DNA from: a virus | DNA: 26,386 nucleotides | Reading direction: 5' to 3' (one strand) | IMG/VR virus record: IMGVR_UViG_3300028045_000082 | Location: 1 to 26,386 of that record | Part shown: piece by piece, positions 6,787 through 11,952 of the stretch | How the letters are laid out: every line of letters begins with the position of its first letter | Numbering within the stretch: the stretch's first letter is position 1 | The notes under the pieces: generated by a model | The model's input: the letters and a program-made list of their open reading frames with translations, nothing else | Databases searched by the model: none | Told to the model about the DNA's origin: nothing | Program-made: the position numbers and the translations under genes

Positions 6787-7066
6787 CAAATGGCTTAAAA
6801 AGTTAGAGTTAACTGATTGGACTATTGAATTAGAAGCAATAGAACATGAACAAGTTCTTTGTGATGAAGGGTGTCCTCCAGATGATTGTTACTTTATAGG
6901 TATATCTTATGATTCTGATAATAAAAGTGGAGTAATATATCATGACAGAAATCTTATAGAAGAGGATATAGTTCATGAGTTATTGCATGTTAAGTATTCT
7001 GATTGGTCAGAAGATCAGGTTAATGAAGAAACAGAAAATTTACTAAATCAAAATGAAGATGAGTGA
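6779..7066 (+). CDS. Small zincin-like putative metallopeptidase, 95 aa
   Basis: Contains IVHELLHVKYSDW at residues 64-76: an HExxH motif (His66, Glu67, His70) preceded by hydrophobic residues as in zincins, with a possible third ligand in the acidic helix that follows (EETENLL, Glu83/84). The first half (LTDWTIELEAI, IGISYDSDNKSGVIYHDR) gives a small beta sheet, as in SprT/ImmA-like minimal metallopeptidases. Probably a compact cytoplasmic zinc peptidase; substrate unknown. The C-terminal NQNEDE derives from the boundary repeat. Confidence 0.7.
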   Translation: MINKWLKKLELTDWTIELEAIEHEQVLCDEGCPPDDCYFIGISYDSDNKSGVIYHDRNLIEEDIVHELLHVKYSDWSEDQVNEETENLLNQNEDE

Positions 7067-7256
7067 TTTTAAAATAGGAGACTATGTATATCTAAAGACA
7101 GACATTGACCAATACAAAAGAATAGTTACAGGCTACACCGTAAGAGATAATAGTGAAAAGGTTGTTTATTTATTAAGTCTTGGTACAGAAGAAACTTCTC
7201 ATTATAAGTGTGAGATAAGTACAGAAGTAGATGTAGTACTTAAAACTACTAATTAA
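7059..7256 (+). CDS. Small beta-rich protein, 65 aa
   Basis: MSDFKIGDYVYLKTDIDQYK and the following VTGYTVRDNSEKVVYLLSLG look like a small KOW/SH3-type barrel (GDYVYLKTD with GYTVR), a common layout for small phage proteins. I chose ATG 7059, at the end of the boundary repeat, rather than the ATG six bases upstream at 7053, because other repeat copies use this position and it is followed by the same AGTGA. Function unknown. Confidence 0.65.
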   Translation: MSDFKIGDYVYLKTDIDQYKRIVTGYTVRDNSEKVVYLLSLGTEETSHYKCEISTEVDVVLKTTN

Positions 7257-7267
7257 AACTAAAAAAT

Positions 7268-7459
7268 ATGCCAGATATAAGTATGTGCAAAAATGAGAAA
7301 TGCAAGTTCAAGGAAGACTGCTATAGATTCACAGCAAAACCTAGTGAGTTTATGCAAGCTTATGGAGATTTTAATTGCAAGGATAAGGATGGGATAGACA
7401 CCTTCTTTTGGAAGAACGGTAAGCCAAGTGTTAACCCTAAAAACAAAGAAGATGAATAA
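7268..7459 (+). CDS. Small Cys-rich protein, 63 aa
   Basis: Four Cys at about residues 7, 12, 18 and 37 (MCKNEKCKFKEDCYRF, DFNCKD) suggest a small metal-binding or zinc-ribbon-like fold. The Tyr/Phe-rich middle (CYRFTAKPSEFMQAYGDF) is conserved-looking but I have no named family. The tail NPKNKEDE is the diverged form of the boundary-repeat tail. No boundary repeat precedes its start, which is led by AATTAAAACTAAAAAATATG. Confidence 0.65.
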   Translation: MPDISMCKNEKCKFKEDCYRFTAKPSEFMQAYGDFNCKDKDGIDTFFWKNGKPSVNPKNKEDE

Positions 7460-7619
7460 CCCATTTAGAAAAGATGAATTAGAACAAATGTTAGAGTTCA
7501 TTAAAGAGAATCCCCAAGTATTGAATCCAATAGGTGCAGGAGGTAAGATTACATCAAGTCCATTAGTGCAATACATATTAGAAAGATTGCATGGATTAAA
7601 CCAAAACAAAGATGAGTGA
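7452..7619 (+). CDS. Small helical protein, 55 aa
   Basis: Reads MNNPFRKDELEQMLEFIKEN and on to LERLHGLNQNKDE. I use ATG 7452, inside the diverged repeat copy at 7433-7455. A GTG at 7428 would extend it by eight residues, but these are just the repeat and preceding gene read in another frame. A Gly-rich turn (PIGAGGKITSSP) separates two helices. The tail NQNKDE again comes from the next repeat copy. Confidence 0.6.
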   Translation: MNNPFRKDELEQMLEFIKENPQVLNPIGAGGKITSSPLVQYILERLHGLNQNKDE

Positions 7620-7809
7620 AAAATTATATACTATAATAACAAATTTATTTTATACAGGGTTAACTATAGGGTTATTGATGTTAATTTGGTTTGGATGTCG
7701 TGAGATTATTTATGACCTTATTCCAAATAATTATCTTAGATCAACTTGTACTTTTCTATTATTTATATTAATAACTAATAAATGGTATCCCTGGATAAAA
7801 AATAAGTAA
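7612..7809 (+). CDS. Small membrane protein, two segments, 65 aa
   Basis: After MSEKLYTIITNLF come two hydrophobic stretches, about residues 13-27 (YTGLTIGLLMLIWFG) and 43-55 (RSTCTFLLFILIT), with a polar loop between, then a basic tail KWYPWIKNK. A hairpin-like two-segment membrane protein of this size could be a holin, but there is no endolysin beside it and many phage accessory membrane proteins look the same. Start lies in the repeat copy at 7598-7615. Confidence 0.65.
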   Translation: MSEKLYTIITNLFYTGLTIGLLMLIWFGCREIIYDLIPNNYLRSTCTFLLFILITNKWYPWIKNK

Positions 7810-7837
7810 GGAGCTGTCTTTACAAAACCATATAAAA

Positions 7838-7855
7838 GTAAACAGATTTGTTTAC
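7838..7855. repeat. Perfect inverted repeat, 7-base arms
   Basis: GTAAACA (7838-7844) and TGTTTAC (7849-7855) around a GATT loop. It is 29 bases after the stop of the membrane protein gene and is followed by AAAATC rather than T, so it is not a normal + strand terminator. It may be a protein site or part of the folded non-coding region. Confidence 0.5.
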
Positions 7856-7935
7856 AAAATCAATAGCTACTCCAGTAACAAAAGATACTAAGTAGTTGTA
7901 GAAATTGCTACTATAGTGCTTTATACTACACTTTT

Positions 7936-7972
7936 AGGGGTAAAAAGCATTTTAAAGGGGTAAAAAGCATTT
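7936..7972 (+). repeat. 17-base direct repeat, two copies
   Basis: AGGGGTAAAAAGCATTT occurs exactly at 7936-7952 and 7956-7972, a 20-base period (about two helical turns), placed 22 bases before the boundary repeat at 7994. Equal spacing on one face of the helix fits a pair of sites for a protein. The GGGG is notable in such AT-rich DNA. Confidence 0.75.
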
Positions 7973-8007
7973 AGTAGTGCAATTGAAAAAACTAAACCAA
8001 AACAAAG

Positions 8008-8118
8008 ATGGACATAAATGAACTAAGGCTTGAGGTACTTGAACAAATACTCAACATACTAGATGAATCAATATTAGAAGAAATTATAAAAATAATTGAG
8101 GAGCATGAAGATAAGTAA
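8008..8118 (+). CDS. Very short acidic helical peptide, 36 aa
   Basis: Starts in the boundary repeat at 7994-8011 and reads MDINELRLEVLEQILNILDE followed by SILEEIIKIIEEHEDK. The regular Leu/Ile spacing indicates an amphipathic helix or helical hairpin. The end overlaps the next start (8105) by 14 bases. Too short for family recognition; support comes from the repeat, the overlap and the coherent amphipathic pattern. Confidence 0.5.
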   Translation: MDINELRLEVLEQILNILDESILEEIIKIIEEHEDK

Positions 8119-8257
8119 GCACAGTATAGTAGGACAGTTTCATGTGTTACCTTACATTAAGATAACGTATGACAGAACTCTTAACGGAGAGTATGAATTT
8201 ATAGTTGGGTGGATGAGTGTAGGAATATCATTATCATATAAAGCAAAACAAGGATGA
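8105..8257 (+). CDS. Small beta-rich protein, 50 aa
   Basis: Reads MKISKHSIVGQFHVLPYIKI and continues TYDRTLNGEYEFIVGWMSVG to an end in KAKQG. The frame overlaps the preceding peptide gene by 14 bases and ends within the diverged repeat copy at 8240-8257, here read as KAKQG and not NQNKD, because the copy differs in base and frame. No family recognised. Confidence 0.5.
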   Translation: MKISKHSIVGQFHVLPYIKITYDRTLNGEYEFIVGWMSVGISLSYKAKQG

Positions 8258-8280
8258 ATGTGTTAAACCTATAAAGCAAA

Positions 8281-8302
8281 AAAAATGACTGAACAAGAAT
8301 TA
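8281..8302 (+). repeat. 22-base duplication of a gene start
   Basis: The 22 bases here recur exactly at 8696-8717. They cover five A and the first codons ATGACTGAACAAGAATTA, so the thioesterase and the following unrelated protein both begin MTEQEL. It shows that the boundary repeat together with some coding sequence has been copied from one gene to the other. Confidence 0.85.
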
Positions 8303-8707
8303 GAAGAATTTCAATTAATATCCACACACCCGATCAAGAAATCAGACTTAGGGTTTCATGGAAAACTTTTTGGTGGTAAACTATTAGCGTGGTTAGATGC
8401 AGCAGGAGCAGCATTCGCAGCTCAAGTATGTGATACCCCAAGAATGGTTACAATAAAGATAGATGAATGTTTGTTTAAAAAAGCATCCAAAGAAGGTCAA
8501 CTACTAAAAATCTATGGTAAAGTATACGAGTTTGGAACTACATCTGTAACTCTATTATTAGAGTGTAGAGCACATAGCGTATATACAGGAAAACAAACAT
8601 CAGTATTAACAACTAACATAAAGTTTGTTAGAGTAGATGGTGATGGCGATGCTATACCTATATCAGAAAGAGTTAAAAATAAATTAAACCAAAACAAAAA
8701 TGACTGA
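8285..8707 (+). CDS. Hotdog-fold acyl-CoA thioesterase-like protein, 140 aa
   Basis: Matches YciA/BACH-type acyl-CoA thioesterases of the 4HBT hotdog superfamily. The signature GKLFGGKLLAWLDAAGAAFA spans residues 26-45, with Asp38 where these enzymes keep a catalytic Asp. It is followed by VTIKIDECLFKKASKEGQLL (55-74), YEFGTTSVTLLLE (81-93) and the final KFVRVDGDGDAIPI (113-126). It would hydrolyse acyl-CoA in the cytoplasm, changing the fatty-acid pool for membranes. The Asn usually found just before the GxLFGG signature appears to be replaced in DLGFHGKLFGG, so activity should not be taken for granted. Length fits the family; the last residues LNQNKND come from the boundary repeat. Confidence 0.88.
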   Translation: MTEQELEEFQLISTHPIKKSDLGFHGKLFGGKLLAWLDAAGAAFAAQVCDTPRMVTIKIDECLFKKASKEGQLLKIYGKVYEFGTTSVTLLLECRAHSVYTGKQTSVLTTNIKFVRVDGDGDAIPISERVKNKLNQNKND

Positions 8708-8954
8708 ACAAGAATTAATATCACTAGGCTTTGAAAAGCATATAGAAGAAGATGAAGAAAGCCCATACTATTATTATACATTGAATATAGTAGAAGGCTT
8801 GTATGGCATCACAGATGCTGATGATGAAATTAAGAATGATGAGTGGTCTATAGAATTATCCTTTGACTGTAACCCAAGAATAAAGTTCAGGGATGTTAAG
8901 TCACTGACTGAGCTAATTAATTTATTAAACCAAAACAAAGAAGATGAAAGATAA
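8700..8954 (+). CDS. Hypothetical protein, 84 aa
   Basis: Begins MTEQELISLGFEKHIEEDEE, then YYYYTLNIVEGLYGIT and a beta-rich second half (EWSIELSFDCNPRIKFRDV). Small LGFEK...YYYTL proteins recur in phages of Bacteroidetes without known function, to my knowledge. Its first six residues are identical to those of the thioesterase through a copied start. The tail LLNQNKEDER is the boundary repeat with an extra AGA codon. Overlaps the next gene by 11 bases. Confidence 0.65.
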   Translation: MTEQELISLGFEKHIEEDEESPYYYYTLNIVEGLYGITDADDEIKNDEWSIELSFDCNPRIKFRDVKSLTELINLLNQNKEDER

Positions 8955-9201
8955 AAGAAAAGAAATAAAAGTAGATCATCCAGAGTTTGGACATGTGATA
9001 TTTCACGGAGCAACTGCTAGACAAATGGAAGTATTAGAAAATCTTAAAAATACATGTGCCATAGCAGATGATATAATAGCTCAGAACAAGATGTTGGCAG
9101 ATATGATTATAAATAAAGATAAAGAAATAGAAAAGTGGAAGGAAGAGTTAAAAAAATTAAAAAAATCAGGAGAAAATCCTTATATTGATTATCTAACCTG
9201 A
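8944..9201 (+). CDS. Hypothetical coiled-coil-like protein, 85 aa
   Basis: The N-terminal third (VDHPEFGHVIFHGATARQ) is beta-like; the rest is one long charged helix with heptad-like spacing (IINKDKEIEKWKEELKKLKK), likely a short coiled coil. The start lies in the last boundary repeat copy (8927-8947). It is the last gene of the repeat-bordered array and lacks the NQNKDE tail, as no repeat follows it. Confidence 0.6.
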   Translation: MKDKRKEIKVDHPEFGHVIFHGATARQMEVLENLKNTCAIADDIIAQNKMLADMIINKDKEIEKWKEELKKLKKSGENPYIDYLT

Positions 9202-9206
9202 TTAGT

Positions 9207-9311
9207 GTGAAAAAGAATGACAACATAGATGAGCTCATAAATAGATATATGAGAATAAAAAGAAAAAAATTTTTAAAAAAGTTTAAAATAAAAGTATTAA
9301 TTAAAAAATGA
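9207..9311 (+). CDS. Possible very small basic peptide, 34 aa (GTG start)
   Basis: An open frame from GTG 9207 to a TGA at 9309-9311 that overlaps the ATG of the next gene (ATGA). It codes for a basic peptide with RYMRIKRKKFLKKFKIKV near its end. Support is only the frame, the overlap and the lack of another gene in this 106-base gap. The A-rich composition could produce such a Lys-rich frame by chance, so treat as tentative. Confidence 0.3.
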   Translation: MKKNDNIDELINRYMRIKRKKFLKKFKIKVLIKK

Positions 9312-9898
9312 AATATTTAAAGAAATTATTAAAAATATTATACATTACAGTTGGATTAATTACTATTATTTCTTTAATAATAATTATCCCACATTATATT
9401 TCAATAAATTCTCATAGTTCTTCAACAGAAGCAGAATTTTATTTATCAGATAACGGAAGACATATTGACATTATACTATATGAAGAAGGACGTTATAAAG
9501 CATATGGTTGGGGATCAAAAATCTTTTTTACAGAGGTTGAGACTTGGGATGATTTAACATGCGGAATTGCATTCAAAGCTTTATTTACAGAACCGGAAAG
9601 TTTAATGCGTGTAATAGATTCTTATAGAATAAATACAAATTGGGTAAAAGTTAATTGCTCTAAAAAACAATATTTAATTGTAAAAGAAGAAATCAATAAT
9701 TCATTTTTTAATGATAAAGAATTTAATTCTAACCCTATATTAAAATATAACAATACTAAATTTTATAAAGCTAAAGGATCTTATAATGCATTAAATACTT
9801 GTAATACATGGGTAAATAATATTCTTGATAAAGCTGAATTAAAATGTGTTTTATACACCTTAACAAGTGGAGCAATAATAGATTTATATGAAGGATAA
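9308..9898 (+). CDS. DUF2459 (TIGR02117-like) membrane-anchored protein, 196 aa
   Basis: An N-terminal membrane segment (about residues 8-32) anchors a domain that matches the DUF2459 family: GRHIDIILY at 50-58 with His52, YGWGSKIFFTEVETWDDLT at 66-84, AFKALFTEP near 88-95, KAKGSYNALNTCNTWVNN around 154-171 with Cys165, and a final LTSGAIIDLY. The conserved His and Cys hint at a cysteine hydrolase-like site facing the periplasm, but the family's activity is not known to me. The overlap with the next gene is 11 bases. An envelope role is inferred, as for the L,D-transpeptidase at 1252. Confidence 0.8.
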   Translation: MKYLKKLLKILYITVGLITIISLIIIIPHYISINSHSSSTEAEFYLSDNGRHIDIILYEEGRYKAYGWGSKIFFTEVETWDDLTCGIAFKALFTEPESLMRVIDSYRINTNWVKVNCSKKQYLIVKEEINNSFFNDKEFNSNPILKYNNTKFYKAKGSYNALNTCNTWVNNILDKAELKCVLYTLTSGAIIDLYEG

Positions 9899-10271
9899 CA
9901 TTTTTATAAAGCTCTCCGTCAAAGATGGAAAGCTTAGTTTTCCAATGAAAGCTCAAGAAACTAAATTAAATACATTTCTTAAAAATTTACCAAATGATGC
10001 AAAATTAGAAATGTTTATAGGAGTTACTACAGATAAAGGTAGTAATCCACAATTAGCAAGAATTCATGCTATGATTAGACAATTAGCAAATGATATTGGA
10101 TATACATTTGAAGAAATTAAATTACAAGTAAAAAGAACAGCGGGATTATGCTTTACAAGAAATAATACAGAATATTGCAAATCTTTTGCAGATTGTGATA
10201 AAGATGATTTAAATCTAGCTATACAAGCTTGTATTGAAATAGGTGATTTTAGTGGAGTCCAATTAAGATGA
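9888..10271 (+). CDS. Hypothetical protein, possibly NinB/Orf-like, 127 aa
   Basis: The middle DKGSNPQLARIHAMIRQLAN and the later KSFADCDKDDLNLAIQACIE, with an end GDFSGVQLR, are reminiscent of NinB/Orf-type recombination proteins, in which a Q..k..a...d.a region is followed by a KSf...s..el...I segment. The likeness is loose. It begins inside the DUF2459 gene end and its last nine bases overlap, tail to tail, the only minus-strand gene. A role in DNA recombination would suit the replication genes downstream. Confidence 0.6.
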   Translation: MKDNIFIKLSVKDGKLSFPMKAQETKLNTFLKNLPNDAKLEMFIGVTTDKGSNPQLARIHAMIRQLANDIGYTFEEIKLQVKRTAGLCFTRNNTEYCKSFADCDKDDLNLAIQACIEIGDFSGVQLR

Positions 10272-10700
10272 TTGTTGTTCTTTGATGGATTCTTCTATTC
10301 TTTCATTTATTTCATTTATTTTATCAGCATCTTGCTTAAATGTAGCAGTCATTAATTCATCAACTAAATCTTGATCAAGTGTAGCTTCATTTTTGGTATT
10401 AAATCCCATTTGATAAGCTCTTGCTTTAAGCATTTGTTGTAATGAAAATATTGTAAATAAATGCATTTCAATTTCAGACCAAGGATCTGCTTCTAAATCC
10501 GCTTCACCTAATACGTATTTTTCAAATTTAGCAAATATAAGTGGAGATTCTCCGGGATTATCCAATCTCATAATATGATACATCATTAATTGCTCCAATG
10601 CAAAAATATAAGAAGATCCAATACTTAATTCAGTAAGCATTTTAGTATAGTCTATAGTATCGTGTAATGCAACTCTTTCTTTTTTTTCTTTATCAGCCAT
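10263..10700 (-). CDS. Lone minus-strand acidic helical protein, 145 aa
   Basis: The only convincing gene on the minus strand. I set the start at the ATG at 10700 (MADKEKKERVALHDTIDYTK); a longer frame to 10880 would run across the start of the uracil-DNA glycosylase gene and looks like junk (hydrophobic, low complexity). The protein is acidic and all helical, with FSLQQMLKARAYQMGFNTKN in the middle and ending EESIKEQQSS. No family recognised. The + strand has no open frame here, so it is not a shadow. It is convergent with the gene before and divergent from the one after, with only 25 bases between start codons. Confidence 0.75.
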   Translation of the reverse strand: MADKEKKERVALHDTIDYTKMLTELSIGSSYIFALEQLMMYHIMRLDNPGESPLIFAKFEKYVLGEADLEADPWSEIEMHLFTIFSLQQMLKARAYQMGFNTKNEATLDQDLVDELMTATFKQDADKINEINERIEESIKEQQSS

Positions 10701-10718
10701 AATAATTATTTTAATAGT

Positions 10719-10726
10719 CAAATTTA
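10719..10726 (-). promoter_or_regulatory. Candidate flavobacterial -7 box for the minus-strand gene
   Basis: On the minus strand the sequence reads TAAATTTG, an exact match to the TAnnTTTG -7 box described for Flavobacterium promoters, 18 bases before the ATG at 10700. A TTG lies upstream at a spacing of 24 bases, slightly more than usual. By itself an eight-base match in AT-rich DNA is weak evidence. Confidence 0.3.
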
Positions 10727-11424
10727 TGAATAAAAATGAGATAAACATACCAAATATAAAAAAAATGTTGTGTGATGGGTTAAAAACATCAGGTTGGATG
10801 TTTTTATTAGAACCAATTATAAATAGTGATAGATTTGATGAAGTTATATATTTTCTTAAAACAGAAGTAAAAAATAACAAAAGATTTACACCTAAAATAA
10901 AAGATATATTTAAAGCATTTGAAGAATGTCCTTATAATAAATTAAAAACAATATTTATAAGTCAAGATCCTTATCCAGAATTAGGAGTAGCTGATGGCAT
11001 TGCCTTTAGTTGTTCTAAGACAAAAACAATACAACCTCCATTACGCTATATATTTAAAGAATTAAATGGAAGTCAATGGGATAGTCTTAATCCAGATCTT
11101 AAAAGATGGTCTAATCAAGGAGTTTTATTGCTTAATACTGCGCTTACTGTTCAAATAGGTAAAATAGGAAGTCATCATGATTTATGGAAGCCTATAATTA
11201 AATTAATATTAAGTGAGATAAATGATGATCTTGATGGAATACCTGTAGTATTGTTTGGTGTTAAAGCTGAAGAATGGCATTTAAGACTCCATAATCAAAA
11301 AATATTTAAAATACCACATCCTGCATCTGCTGCATATAATGGTGGAAAATGGGATTGTGATAATATATTTTATAAAATAAATGTGATATTACAAGAGCAA
11401 AACAGAAGTCCTATTCTTTGGTAA
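10726..11424 (+). CDS. ung: Uracil-DNA glycosylase, family 1, 232 aa
   Basis: Family 1 uracil-DNA glycosylase, which cuts uracil from DNA at the N-glycosidic bond. Motif SQDPYPELGVADGIAFS (79-95) corresponds to GQDPYHGPGQAHGLAFS, with the catalytic Asp81 and the uracil-stacking Tyr83 kept, but the usual His after Tyr is Pro84. Further family pieces are LLLNTALTVQIGKIGSHHDL, VVLFGVKAEEW and the leucine-loop region IPHPASAAYNGG, where HPS is HPAS. Length is normal for a bacterial Ung. It starts 25 bases from the divergent minus-strand gene and precedes the replication genes, fitting repair of dU during phage replication. Confidence 0.9.
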   Translation: MNKNEINIPNIKKMLCDGLKTSGWMFLLEPIINSDRFDEVIYFLKTEVKNNKRFTPKIKDIFKAFEECPYNKLKTIFISQDPYPELGVADGIAFSCSKTKTIQPPLRYIFKELNGSQWDSLNPDLKRWSNQGVLLLNTALTVQIGKIGSHHDLWKPIIKLILSEINDDLDGIPVVLFGVKAEEWHLRLHNQKIFKIPHPASAAYNGGKWDCDNIFYKINVILQEQNRSPILW

Positions 11425-11448
11425 AGAATGTTATAATTTGTATATTTA
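11418..11448 (+). promoter_or_regulatory. Candidate Bacteroidetes-type promoter
   Basis: TTG (11418-11420), 20-base spacer, TATATTTA (11441-11448), against the flavobacterial consensus TTG-N17-23-TAnnTTTG. It would start transcription just before the DnaA-like gene at 11464, giving a very short leader, and would begin the replication operon. One mismatch in the -7 box. Confidence 0.3.
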
Positions 11449-11463
11449 CAAACTTAAATCAAT

Positions 11464-11952
11464 ATGATTAAACTAAAAGAAAGTCAAAAAATAAAATTAA
11501 CTTCTCAAGAACAAGTTGAATTAGAAATTTCTAATTTTAGAAGTAAAATGTTCAATATACACAATGTTAAATTATATGTAGTTTCTGTACCGGTTAATCC
11601 AAATCAAAATAGAATTATATCATTAAAAGAATTATGGGCTTTATTAATTGAAGTTGTAGCAGAAAATGATCCTGAATATCTAGAATATACTTTTTTACAA
11701 AAAAAAACTAGAAAGAGAACATGGATAACTTATATGCATGCATTTTCTCATATAGCTAATAAAGAATTAAACTTTGGGCCCACGCTTATTGGTGAATTTT
11801 TACACAAAAATCATGCTACTGCTATAAATTCAATTAATAGATCAGAAGCTTATATTTGGAGTAATGATGAAACTTTTATGACTGGATATAACTTATTACT
11901 TAATAAATTAAAAGATTATGTGGGAACTATTCCAAAAAATACAGAAATATAA
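11464..11952 (+). CDS. DnaA domain IV-like DNA-binding protein, 162 aa
   Basis: Residues about 83-145 resemble the C-terminal DNA-binding domain of DnaA: a basic start (KTRKRTWITYMHAFSHIANK), then ELNFGPTLIGEFLHKNHATA and INSINRSEAYI, in which NHATAINSI corresponds to the DnaA signature DHTTVLHAI. The AAA+ ATPase domain III of real DnaA is absent, so it is not a full initiator. It could bind DnaA-box-like sequences to mark the phage origin or divert host DnaA. The next two genes, a winged-helix protein and a DnaB-type helicase, strengthen an initiation role. The ATG is 39 bases after ung. Confidence 0.75.
   Translation: MIKLKESQKIKLTSQEQVELEISNFRSKMFNIHNVKLYVVSVPVNPNQNRIISLKELWALLIEVVAENDPEYLEYTFLQKKTRKRTWITYMHAFSHIANKELNFGPTLIGEFLHKNHATAINSINRSEAYIWSNDETFMTGYNLLLNKLKDYVGTIPKNTEI

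Larger units (their letters stand above)
7810..8007 (+). other. Structured non-coding stretch, about 200 bases
   Basis: No ATG-initiated frame lies here before the repeat copy at 7994. It holds a perfect seven-base hairpin (7838-7855), a stretch rich in CTAC/GTAG words (7867-7930) able to fold in several ways, a 17-base direct repeat (7936-7972) and near-complementary arms around it (ATTGCTACTA near 7906 and TAGTAGTGCAAT near 7973). It could be a small RNA, a regulatory leader, or a decayed gene of which only the boundary repeat survives. The frame running into the repeat still reads KKLNQNKD, like the tails of real genes here. Confidence 0.5.
6399..8947 (+). repeat. Start-associated boundary repeat, ten dispersed copies
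   Basis: Consensus AAACCAAAACAAAGATGA. Copies: 6399-6416, 6765-6782, 7045-7062 (diverged), 7433-7455 (longer spacing), 7598-7615, 7994-8011, 8240-8257 (AAAGCAAAACAAGGATGA), 8273-8288 (shortened), 8686-8703 and 8927-8947 (three extra bases). In each case the ATG near its end is a start codon or the start of an open frame. Where a gene lies upstream, most copies are read in frame as the tail NQNKD or a variant, with a stop a few bases later. Outside this 2.6 kb stretch I noticed no good copy. It acts at least as a leader for translation initiation and may also be a recombination junction between small genes. Confidence 0.85.

Noticed and set aside
7259-7609. Minus-strand frame of about 116 codons opposite two small genes
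   Set aside because: It lies against two + strand genes supported by boundary repeats, a Cys pattern and overlaps, and its product is low complexity and hydrophobic.
7612-7809. Membrane protein as a holin
   Set aside because: Two membrane segments fit, but no endolysin or spanin gene is adjacent, so the role is not claimed.
8254-8274. Six-codon frame MNVLNL between two repeat copies
   Set aside because: Too short; better explained as an empty slot between boundary repeats.
6399-8947. Repeat array considered as a CRISPR
   Set aside because: The units are 16-23 bases, sit on gene boundaries with 15 to several hundred bases of coding DNA between, and no cas gene is present. They are not CRISPR repeats.
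10701-10880. Upstream extension of the minus-strand gene
   Set aside because: The extra 60 residues lie opposite the start of the well-supported ung gene and look like antisense translation, and a good ATG exists at 10700.
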